Part shown: one piece after another, positions 1 through 6,779 of the stretch | Numbering within the stretch: the first letter of the stretch is position 1 | Layout: each line of letters opens with the position of its first letter | NCBI GenBank assembly: GCA_024403795.1 | Contig: JAKSRD010000012.1 | Span: 1 to 54,412, forward strand | Direction: 5' to 3' | DNA length: 54,412 nucleotides | DNA from: Saccharofermentans sp. | GTDB lineage: Bacteria; Bacillota; Clostridia; Saccharofermentanales; Saccharofermentanaceae | The notes under the pieces: generated by a model | Seen by the model: the letters and a program-made list of their open reading frames with translations, nothing else | What the model was told of the DNA's origin: nothing | Database searches by the model: none | Translations under genes and position numbers: made by a program

Positions 1-294
1 GTCCTTGATTCTTTCAAAACAAACATTCGAGTTAGAGACACCATGAGTCAACAATTCATCAATGTGCTCTTCAAACCCTGAAAGAACGGTAAGATCAGGT
101 TTGTGACCTGTGTTCCCATGGACCTTAAAAACAAAATCATTACGTTTGAGCCTTCTCAGCTTAGATCTGCTTATACCTGTACGACGTTCGAGTTCAGCCA
201 GATTGACCTTAGACAGATCAAAGGAGCTTCCTTGCTCCTTCTTCATCTCATCTAATGCTTGTGATATATTTTCTTTAAAGTCATTGCGTGTCAA
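1..294 (-). CDS. IS21-like transposase (IstA type), N-terminal part, cut by window edge
   Basis: An open frame of 98 codons runs on the minus strand from a TTG at 294 to the window edge with no stop, so only the N-terminus is visible. A strong ribosome site AGGAGG lies four bases before the TTG; the close spacing and the lack of an in-frame ATG make TTG the best start. The translation has a helix-turn-helix-like stretch (LAELERRTGISRSKLRRLKR, about residues 28-47) and then a segment resembling the region of IS21-family IstA that precedes the DDE catalytic core (GFEEHIDELLTHGVSNSNV). IstA is the DNA-cutting and joining subunit of IS21 elements and works with the ATPase IstB, which would lie beyond the window. 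The assignment rests on motif resemblance only; the catalytic residues are not in the window. Confidence 0.65.
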   Translation of the reverse strand, partial: MTRNDFKENISQALDEMKKEQGSSFDLSKVNLAELERRTGISRSKLRRLKRNDFVFKVHGNTGHKPDLTVLSGFEEHIDELLTHGVSNSNVCFERIKD

Positions 295-420
295 AATACC
301 TCCTTTGCTGATGTGTTGACTTTATCAGTATAAAGGAAACGCAATGGCTTTTTTACGTGAGCTTATATTGGTCGTTTTGGATGGTCCCGTGGCGGTCAAA
401 GTCTCCGGGCGCTAACAACA
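1..420 (-). mobile_element. End of an IS21-like insertion sequence (boundary tentative)
   Basis: The transposase start at 294 is followed outward by about 125 bp of non-coding DNA, a typical distance from istA to the terminal inverted repeat. Read on the minus strand, a TG-starting sequence near 414-420 (TGTTAGCGCCCGG) followed by GAGACTTTGACCGCC resembles the TG-start of IS21-type ends. A second TG-starting candidate, TGTTGACTTTATCAG, lies near 315. The true tip and the target duplication cannot be fixed without the other end of the element. Confidence 0.4.
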
Positions 421-984
421 ATAAGCAACTGTCATACAAAAATGAAGTTTATATGCAACTTCTTATCCTTAATTACAACACACTCCAAAAGCAGCCACTA
501 TTGCTGACACTTTTTCCTATTTGGGAACAACAGCAGACTAAGCGTTCCTAACGAACAATAAACGAATTTGAGATGTACTGAAATTCACTTTATGGAACAA
601 CAGGAAGCGTGAAAACAAGTGGCTTCGCAACGATAATGCGAAGTATATCGTATAAAAGGAATGAGACCTCATTTAAGGCTACTTTTCTTGCAGGCGGAAT
701 TTACTGTACCAAACTGAACCAATACTGTACCAATCAAGGCACATAAGGGGTGCAGCGATCTACTGAACCAATCGGGCTAGCTTAGGGGCTTTTTTACATT
801 GTTTGAGCGGGTTGAAAGACAGTGTATGCTCAAAGAATAACAACAAACAAACTGTATTTATTATATAATTAAGAGGTACTTGCGGTTCTCCTATTTGTGC
901 AAAGCGCCAAGCGACCCAATAGTGGGCTATCCCTTTTGCTAGAATCCAAGTAACTCGAGTTGATTGGAAGGAATTATCGTACCT
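421..984. other. Non-coding gap between IS end and BrxA remnant
   Basis: I see no credible gene in these 560 bases. They hold a small hairpin (CTTCGCA at 623-629 with TGCGAAG at 637-643), a cluster of 10-bp repeats at 703-771, and AT-rich DNA. The short open frames in all frames lack ribosome sites and family resemblance. The region looks like decayed DNA between the insertion sequence and the start of the accessory island. Confidence 0.5.
703..771. repeat. Four copies of ACTGWACCAA
   Basis: ACTGTACCAA at 703-712, ACTGAACCAA at 713-722, ACTGTACCAA at 724-733 and ACTGAACCAA at 762-771. The T and A versions alternate. They lie upstream of the BrxA-like remnant in non-coding DNA and could be operator sites, iterons or an old recombination site; nothing decides among these. 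Confidence 0.6.
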
Positions 985-1236
985 ATGGATCGTTGCGATG
1001 ATTACAAAGGCAGTTTGACGAGAGAACATTTTTTGTTCTATGAGATTCGCGTTGCAGCCAAGTTAGTTAACGAAGGCTGCACTAGAAAAGAGGCTACTGA
1101 AAGGATCATTAGTGATAATTTGTTCCAATTTCCTACGGAACGAATGATTGCCTCTATTGCCGGGACTTGCTTTAACAGAATTGAGGTTCTTAATTCTGAA
1201 GCGTTAGTAAAGAGAAGAATTCTTTGGCAGACCTAA
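985..1236 (+). pseudogene. Truncated BrxA-like (DUF1819) protein, N-terminal third to half
   Basis: An 83-residue frame from ATG 985, with GGAAGG about 13 bases upstream, reads like the N-terminal region of the DUF1819/BrxA family: LTREHFLFYEIRVAAKL near residue 12, then DNLFQFPTERMI and a following helix ending EALVKRR. BrxA is a small DNA-binding helix-turn-helix protein normally encoded first in BREX phage-defence operons and usually about 200 residues long. Here a TAA ends the frame at 1234-1236, and the next 119 bases hold only a 24-codon frame (1265-1339), so the C-terminal part is missing. No brxB, brxC, pglX or pglZ follows. I infer a relic of a BREX operon that once occupied this spot, although a shortened functional protein cannot be excluded. 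A TTG at 964 is a possible alternative start. Confidence 0.6.
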
Positions 1237-1355
1237 TATACAGGAAATGCTAAAAAGTAATTATATGGAATTCTGTGAAGGAATTGCAGGATGCGAACCT
1301 AGAGCGACAGCAAATTGTCTTGATCTGATGTATGAATAAGTAAAAGGAGAATAAC

Positions 1356-2027
1356 ATGAGCGAAACTACGGGTGTAATTTATATCTTAACCAATCCCTCA
1401 TTTCCTGATTATGTAAAGATCGGTTATGCTGATGATATAGAGAAGAGACTGCAACAACTAAATCGTAGCGAATGCATTCCGTTTGCATTTAGGGTATATG
1501 CCACCTATGAAGTTAGTTCTCGGCTTTCTGATATAAAGATTCATGAGATAATTGATAAACTCAATCCTACTCTCAGATCCATTGATAATTTCAATGGGAA
1601 GAAGCGTATCCGGGAATTTTATGCTATGTCTCCAGAAAATGCTTATGCTATTCTTGCCGCTATAGCAGAAATACACGGTTGCGAAGATAAGCTAAAACTT
1701 ATACCGCCAAATGAAGAGGATATAAAGGCTGCTGACACTGCGGAGGATATAAAAGAACAAAGCAAAGAAAGACTTGCTCCGTTCAAGTTTTCAATGTGCA
1801 ACATACCTGTTGGAGCAGAAATTGAATTCTATAACAAGGCTGATAGTAAAACAGGAATAGTTTGTACAGTGGTAGATGATCACTCTGTAGAGTATGAATG
1901 TAAAACATGGTCGTTATCGGCCTTAGCAACAATGCTGACACAAAGCAAATGGGGAGTTGCTGGTCCCAGATTCTTTAAATACAAAGGCGAATGGCTTAAT
2001 GACATTCGCAAGAGACTAGGAGTTTAA
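1356..2027 (+). CDS. GIY-YIG (T5orf172-like) nuclease-family protein with RAMA-like C-terminus
   Basis: First gene of a six-gene plus-strand operon. The start at 1356 follows AAAGGAGAA at good spacing. The N-terminal 100 residues fit the GIY-YIG fold of the T5orf172/MUG113 type: GVIYILTNP at residues 6-14, then YVKIGYADDIEKRLQQLN at about 19-36, a KIGy..d.ekRl.qLn signature. These proteins are usually DNA endonucleases or nuclease-like modules in phages and restriction loci. The last 80 residues (GAEIEFYNKADSKTGIV, then SLSALATML and a trp/gly pattern) resemble the RAMA or DUF4357 modules found beside restriction enzymes, which are thought to read DNA modification. The catalytic glutamate expected late in GIY-YIG enzymes was not placed with certainty, so activity is unproven. 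It lies 12 bases before the next gene. Confidence 0.7.
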   Translation: MSETTGVIYILTNPSFPDYVKIGYADDIEKRLQQLNRSECIPFAFRVYATYEVSSRLSDIKIHEIIDKLNPTLRSIDNFNGKKRIREFYAMSPENAYAILAAIAEIHGCEDKLKLIPPNEEDIKAADTAEDIKEQSKERLAPFKFSMCNIPVGAEIEFYNKADSKTGIVCTVVDDHSVEYECKTWSLSALATMLTQSKWGVAGPRFFKYKGEWLNDIRKRLGV

Positions 2028-2039
2028 GGAGGTTTTGCA

Positions 2040-2531
2040 ATGTTTAACCAAAGACTTGATTTGTGTGATGGCATAGTAGCTTCATTTAATGAGGAGCAAA
2101 ATGTTTTTATCTGCTATGTACATTGGCTTGGGCGCGATATAGAAATTTGGCTTTCGGCGGGTGACTATAACGATGACATCGAAATCAACAGTCTTGTAAA
2201 AACATTTGAGAAGTTTTGGAATGAAAAAAGCCAATTGCTTAAAGCTAGTCAAAATGATGTCAAGGAAAAGATAATACCTTATGTCGTTAAGAAGAATGCA
2301 TCCAGCAAAACGCCTTGGTATCCGGAAGTGACAGTTGATGACTTTGACGCAGAATTCTGGCTAACAAGTGTATATGTTCTGTGCGAAGTTGATGGCGGAA
2401 TTGGTGAGATTCAAATGAATTTTTATAGAAACGGTGATGAGGATAATGATAGTTTCTTTGTAAGTCGCGATCTCGAAAGCGGTTTTTTATCATTCTATGT
2501 CGATATGGATATGGTTACAGATAAGATTTGA
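2040..2531 (+). CDS. Hypothetical acidic protein, weakly DUF2262-like
   Basis: A 163-residue soluble protein starting at ATG 2040 behind GGAGG in AAGGAGGTTTTGCA. It has no signal peptide or membrane segment and is rich in aspartate and glutamate. The order of features (an initial short strand set ending CYVHWLGRDIEIWL, a middle basic helix with WNEKSQLLKASQ, then strands around EIQMNFYRNGDED) recalls DUF2262 and related families found near immunity proteins and toxins, but I am not sure. Its spacing, 12 bases after the GIY-YIG gene and 49 before the zinc-finger gene, makes it part of the same transcript. Role unknown; a regulatory or antitoxin-like partner is one guess. Confidence 0.6.
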   Translation: MFNQRLDLCDGIVASFNEEQNVFICYVHWLGRDIEIWLSAGDYNDDIEINSLVKTFEKFWNEKSQLLKASQNDVKEKIIPYVVKKNASSKTPWYPEVTVDDFDAEFWLTSVYVLCEVDGGIGEIQMNFYRNGDEDNDSFFVSRDLESGFLSFYVDMDMVTDKI

Positions 2532-2580
2532 TAAAACCATATTTGTAGCGGAACATATATAAAATCAGGAGGAACCCGGG

Positions 2581-3657
2581 ATGGGATATGCAAAGTATCA
2601 TGAAGACGATTATCGCATATACTGCGATCGTATTTATGCTAGCGGATTGCAAGATGATGTTCAACATCAGAGATTAATTGCAGATCACAGATGCCCCTAT
2701 TGTCAGGACCTGTTTCCCAATCGGGATTCTATGTTTTCTCATATTCGCCGTTCTCACAATATTACTGAGCCAATACTACTACTAAATGGTAGAGTCGTTC
2801 ATAATAATGACCACATATATGTGTCTGATATCAAAATGGCTCGTATTCACTTATATGGACTTGAAAGAGAAATCGTTATCAGTGATGAAGTAATCTCTAC
2901 TGAAAATAATGTTGAATCTATTAATATTACGGAACATATTAATCGTTGCGTTGTTAATAATCATATATGCACAGTCAAAATTGGCAGCAGTATATGTGAA
3001 ATTGAAAAATACTCCCTTTATTCGGTTAATTCAGCATTATTAAGTGATTACATATCTGAGTGGGAAAACACATTGAAGAACAGCTCAACTTTTAAACCCT
3101 TCAACATTGAATCAAACAGATTTAATCCTGCAGAAACGTTATATTTAAAAGGAATATACAATTACTTTATTGCGTGTCAGGCAAAAGACGAGGATAAGAC
3201 TAATAGATACTACGAGGCTAATAGCATATTAAAAATGTTTGTTCCAACAAACTCGCTTGGACTATGTATACAGAAAATCATTGCATTCAAATTCAATTGG
3301 ATAAATATCCTTGAAGCTTTGTGTGACAGCTACGGAACAAATGATGATTTTCGTTCTGTTTGTGCTTTTTTTAAGCATGAAGCGTTCGATAATTCATGTT
3401 TCGAAACCAAAGAAAATAGCCATATATATATGGAAGACGATTTACAAGATGTATTTAACGCTATCGTTGCGTTTACTAAAAAGGACTATGATACTGTTAA
3501 TCAGTATCTTCAATTACGGAATCCTCAAATGATAACGGATCAAAATCTTAAGGATAAGATTCTAATGCTTCAATCCAGGATGCAATCTCTTAATGGGAAT
3601 ATGAATAATGCTGGATATTTATTTAGTGAAATCAAATCTGATGAATTCAAACAATGA
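2581..3657 (+). CDS. C2H2 zinc-finger protein of unknown function
   Basis: A 358-residue protein starting at ATG 2581 behind AGGAGG. Residues 38-59 form a classical C2H2 zinc finger: C38, C41, H54 and H59, that is C-x2-C-x12-H-x4-H, with the hydrophobic positions expected (F45, M51). C2H2 fingers are uncommon in bacteria and usually bind nucleic acid or a protein partner. Residues 60-180 look like beta-rich strands; residues 190-355 are helical and may form a TPR-like scaffold (repeated short helix pairs such as LYLKGIYNYFIACQA and VFNAIVAFTKKDYDTVNQYL). No signal peptide. The stop at 3655-3657 overlaps an upstream ATG at 3654 that is probably not used. I do not recognise a named family. Confidence 0.75.
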   Translation: MGYAKYHEDDYRIYCDRIYASGLQDDVQHQRLIADHRCPYCQDLFPNRDSMFSHIRRSHNITEPILLLNGRVVHNNDHIYVSDIKMARIHLYGLEREIVISDEVISTENNVESINITEHINRCVVNNHICTVKIGSSICEIEKYSLYSVNSALLSDYISEWENTLKNSSTFKPFNIESNRFNPAETLYLKGIYNYFIACQAKDEDKTNRYYEANSILKMFVPTNSLGLCIQKIIAFKFNWINILEALCDSYGTNDDFRSVCAFFKHEAFDNSCFETKENSHIYMEDDLQDVFNAIVAFTKKDYDTVNQYLQLRNPQMITDQNLKDKILMLQSRMQSLNGNMNNAGYLFSEIKSDEFKQ

Positions 3658-3680
3658 ATTCGCTGAAAGGAACCAATAAT

Positions 3681-4757
3681 ATGAGTGAAGAATCAAAAAA
3701 GGTCATTGAGACAATAGATATTAATGAAGCGATTAAGTTGGTAGATGAAATACCGTCTGAAAAAAAGAATCGTTTTGGGGAGTTTTTGAAGATTTTTGAT
3801 AGGTTTCAGAAACAAAAAGGGACTGGCTCTGAAGAGATTATTGCTCTAATGACAAAGGGCATTGCTGTTTTTCCGGAATCTGAGATCAAAATATTAATTC
3901 ATGTTTTCGCTAGAATAAAACTCTCTTCTATATCAATGAAACCTGTTAAAGACTTTGTTGAAGAAAAATGCACAACAAAAATGCGACTGATAGATTCAGA
4001 TCTAGTTTCTGAATTCACACTCAATTTGAATAAATCAAATGATATTACTGGTAGTGTAAGTGAATTAATCAACAGTATTAAGACTAAAAATGAACGGATG
4101 GTTGAGGGCAAACTTAGTACAGAAGATCTCTTCCCTTCATTATATATTTTCTTAGTTTCTTCTGTTAAAAACTCATTCAGATATGAACCAAAGAGGACTG
4201 AAGCTCTATTGGATATGGAACGCGCTTTTGTTGAAGAAGCAATATCAATTAATGAGAAAGAAATGAAATATGCTATTTGCCATAATATTCCACAACTTAT
4301 GGCAAGAGGTCAATATAAAAAGGGCATCGCTTCGATGTGCTACTTATATTATGATTTCAAACCTATATGCAACGCTCAAGAATCGACAATCAATCAAAAA
4401 AACAAGATAATTGCAGACTTGAATACTTCAGTGGATGAAAAAAATACGCAGATTCGAGAATTAAAGATATTGTGCAGTGAATTGTCAGAAGACAAAGAGA
4501 AACTTACAAAGGAATTGCTCAAAAAGGCAGATGAGAAAGAACAAGCAGAAGATCGTTTGGAATTTGAAACCAATCGGATAGAACGTCAATATCAGTCACA
4601 AAACCAAGGCTTGGCAAAGAAATATAATAATATTCTCGGGCTAGAAATAGATGGTATAGAAGACATTATTCCCTTTTTACCTGAAAACGCACAGTCTGCT
4701 GTACAAGAACGTGTTGACAGAATGAGACAAGTAATTAAAGAGATTGGAGACGCTTGA
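3681..4757 (+). CDS. Coiled-coil protein, probable partner of the Hsp70-like ATPase
   Basis: Two starts compete: ATG 3654 overlaps the upstream stop and has no ribosome site, while ATG 3681 follows GAAAGGA at about nine bases; I chose 3681 (358 residues). The first 225 residues are helical with an acidic start and no recognised domain. Residues about 231-315 form a long coiled coil rich in E, K and Q with heptad leucines and isoleucines (INQKNKIIADL, IRELKILCSEL). A short C-terminal segment (LGLEIDGIEDIIPFLPE and a final helix) follows. The gene ends one base before the Hsp70 start, so the two are almost certainly co-translated. A long coiled coil followed by a small domain is also the outline of the nucleotide-exchange factor GrpE, so an Hsp70 cofactor role is a reasonable inference, but I see no sequence match to GrpE. 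Confidence 0.7.
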   Translation: MSEESKKVIETIDINEAIKLVDEIPSEKKNRFGEFLKIFDRFQKQKGTGSEEIIALMTKGIAVFPESEIKILIHVFARIKLSSISMKPVKDFVEEKCTTKMRLIDSDLVSEFTLNLNKSNDITGSVSELINSIKTKNERMVEGKLSTEDLFPSLYIFLVSSVKNSFRYEPKRTEALLDMERAFVEEAISINEKEMKYAICHNIPQLMARGQYKKGIASMCYLYYDFKPICNAQESTINQKNKIIADLNTSVDEKNTQIRELKILCSELSEDKEKLTKELLKKADEKEQAEDRLEFETNRIERQYQSQNQGLAKKYNNILGLEIDGIEDIIPFLPENAQSAVQERVDRMRQVIKEIGDA

Positions 4758-4758
4758 A

Positions 4759-6300
4759 ATGCCTAAAGTTGGAATCGATTTTGGAACAACAAATTCTGTT
4801 GCTGTAGCTTATGATAAGAACAAACACCAGTTTACATATTTCAATTATGAAGAAGGTGTTCCTTCTCCAATATCATCAACTATTGAGTTTCATGATAATT
4901 CAACAGTGGTCGGATCTGAAGCAAGAGATCGAATGGCCAGATTTGCTGATGTAGAAGGATATCACTATGAACGATCAGTAAAAAGCAAAATTGGGTCTGA
5001 TGAAAATATATATGTTTTCGGTGAACGCAAAGAACCTCAAGAAATAGCAGCAATAATCCTTAAAAATCTAAAGGATCAAGCATTAAACGAGGCTGATGCA
5101 ATTAAAGCGCGAGTTGATATGAATAATGCTATTTTTACCGTTCCGATTAGCTTTACTGGTAAAGCCAGACGCACGTTAAGGAAAAGTGCAAACATCGCCG
5201 GTATTGATGTTATTTCTTTTATTCATGAACCTTTTGCAGCTATAATCGGAAGCTTGTTTACTGATGATAAATATAAGACAAGTGAAGATGTTATTGAAAG
5301 AGTAAAAGGATTACACAATAAGAATTATCTTGTATTCGATTATGGCGGAGGCACTCTTGATATTACTGTTGTAAAGAACCAGAATGGCCGAATGCTGGAG
5401 CTCGGCACCTCTGAGTTAACTGGACAAGCAGGTGATAAATTCGATGAAATGATTGCCAAGCATGTCTGGAATTCTTTTATAGATCAATATGCCTCTAAGT
5501 ATTCTCTTGAATATATTGAAGCAAAGCGAAAAGAGAAATGGCGTAGAATATTGGCTATTTCAGAACGCTGCAAGATTGAATTATCATCAAAAGAATCGAC
5601 TGATTTTTTGTTAAATCATATAACAAACATTAACGAAGGAATAAGACAAACAATAACTCGTCAAGATTTTGAAATTATAATTGCTGATACGTTAGATGCG
5701 ACTTGTAATAAGATAGACGAAGCACTTCAGGCTGCATCTTTGAATCCACGTGATATTGACACGGTATTGCTAACGGGAGGTACTTGTAATATCCCAGCTA
5801 TTCAGCAAAGACTAATCGATAAATTTGGTGGAAGAGTCATTATAGCTAAGGATTCTGCTTTGGTTATCGCTCAGGGAGCTGCTGTTATCTCAGAAATGGG
5901 ATGGTTACCATTCTTGACGAAGGATATAAGAATAGCTTTGTCAGATGGTTCGTATTGGCCACTCTTTGAAGCAGAGCAACCAATAGCAACTGAAAACAAG
6001 ATTGCACACAACGAAGAGGTATTTACTTGTGTGGATCAGCGACAAAAGAGAGCAAAAATTATCGTCAATGAGGGCTACGGTCAAGAAGAAGGTAATAACC
6101 TCTGTGTATTGAATGTCCCGCTTTTAGGAGATTCCCGATTTGGAGATGATATTGCGATCAGCGGAGATTTAGACAAGGATATTATTCTTACTATTAAGGC
6201 GCACAGCAAATTAGTCAATGATTACGACATTGATTATGCTACACGAAAATCAGCGGAAGCTTATCAACTTTGTTTTGGATTAGATCTTACGGAGAGGTAA
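4759..6300 (+). CDS. Hsp70-like (DnaK-type) ATPase with shortened substrate-binding region
   Basis: A 513-residue actin-fold ATPase. ATG 4759 is chosen because GGAG lies about nine bases upstream; the TTG at 4744 would overlap the previous gene. All nucleotide-binding motifs are present: GIDFGTTNS (residues 5-13, phosphate 1), VFDYGGGTLDI (about 191-201, phosphate 2) and VLLTGGTCNIP (about 335-345, adenosine). The ATPase domain ends near residue 385. Only about 130 residues follow, enough for part of a beta substrate-binding domain but not for the helical lid, whereas housekeeping DnaK is about 610 residues. The gene is embedded with zinc-finger, coiled-coil and GIY-YIG genes instead of grpE and dnaJ, so it is probably a specialised Hsp70 that senses or remodels a particular partner. 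Confidence 0.85.
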   Translation: MPKVGIDFGTTNSVAVAYDKNKHQFTYFNYEEGVPSPISSTIEFHDNSTVVGSEARDRMARFADVEGYHYERSVKSKIGSDENIYVFGERKEPQEIAAIILKNLKDQALNEADAIKARVDMNNAIFTVPISFTGKARRTLRKSANIAGIDVISFIHEPFAAIIGSLFTDDKYKTSEDVIERVKGLHNKNYLVFDYGGGTLDITVVKNQNGRMLELGTSELTGQAGDKFDEMIAKHVWNSFIDQYASKYSLEYIEAKRKEKWRRILAISERCKIELSSKESTDFLLNHITNINEGIRQTITRQDFEIIIADTLDATCNKIDEALQAASLNPRDIDTVLLTGGTCNIPAIQQRLIDKFGGRVIIAKDSALVIAQGAAVISEMGWLPFLTKDIRIALSDGSYWPLFEAEQPIATENKIAHNEEVFTCVDQRQKRAKIIVNEGYGQEEGNNLCVLNVPLLGDSRFGDDIAISGDLDKDIILTIKAHSKLVNDYDIDYATRKSAEAYQLCFGLDLTER

Positions 6301-6305
6301 TCACA

Positions 6306-6518
6306 ATGGAGAAATCTTCAGTAAAGCTAGTTTCGAATATAATGCTTAAATCAAAGGTAAACAGTTCAAAGGACGGTATTATATCTTACCTACCATTCGA
6401 TCTTCTTCCTCAAGAATATAACGATGTGCGTAATGATATATTTTTGACGGATTATCAGCGCCAACAAAAAGATAAGCGCTTATTTGCAGCTGAACGCATT
6501 GTCGATGAATATGATTGA
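6306..6518 (+). CDS. Small protein at the end of the Hsp70 operon
   Basis: A 70-residue frame starts at ATG 6306, five bases after the Hsp70 stop, with a strong GGAGAGG ribosome site lying over the end of the Hsp70 gene. The product is soluble, charged, and ends in an acidic helix (YQRQQKDKRLFAAERIVDEYD is the helical tail). I recognise no family. The good ribosome site and tight spacing argue for a real gene. It could be the intact last gene or the head of a longer gene cut at the island border, because ordinary chromosome resumes soon after. Confidence 0.55.
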   Translation: MEKSSVKLVSNIMLKSKVNSSKDGIISYLPFDLLPQEYNDVRNDIFLTDYQRQQKDKRLFAAERIVDEYD

Positions 6519-6709
6519 TACATTCCTCTCGTCGTGAATTAAAACCAACGTTCTTCAATAAAAACGCACATATTCAGCGTAATTCCAAGAATATCGCGAC
6601 CATCACCGTCAGTATCCCTATCCCCCCACTCTACAACATTTCTCCCCCCTCACCTGCATATATATCAAGAAAGCGCACAACGCACGCAATTCATCAAAGT
6701 ATTTTGTTC
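6519..6709. other. Island border, non-coding
   Basis: About 190 bases without a convincing gene. The AT-rich composition of the island ends here and a pyrimidine-rich stretch (near 6610-6650) leads to the promoter of the next gene. I see no terminator hairpin for the operon and no obvious attachment repeat. Confidence 0.4.
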
Positions 6710-6737
6710 CTGACATTTGGCACTTCTGTTGTATAAT
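6710..6737 (+). promoter_or_regulatory. Sigma-A promoter of the zinc-ribbon/DUF6273 gene
   Basis: CTGACA at 6710-6715 and TATAAT at 6732-6737 are separated by 16 bases. The gene begins 43 bases further on, behind GGGGTG. The -10 box is perfect and the -35 box differs at one position. Confidence 0.7.
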
Positions 6738-6779
6738 TAAGCGACTTGATCAAGCGTTTAAATATCAACGGGGTGCCTT

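Noticed and set aside
985..6518. Complete BREX system
   Set aside because: Only the N-terminal part of a BrxA-like protein is present; no BrxB, BrxC, PglX or PglZ gene follows.
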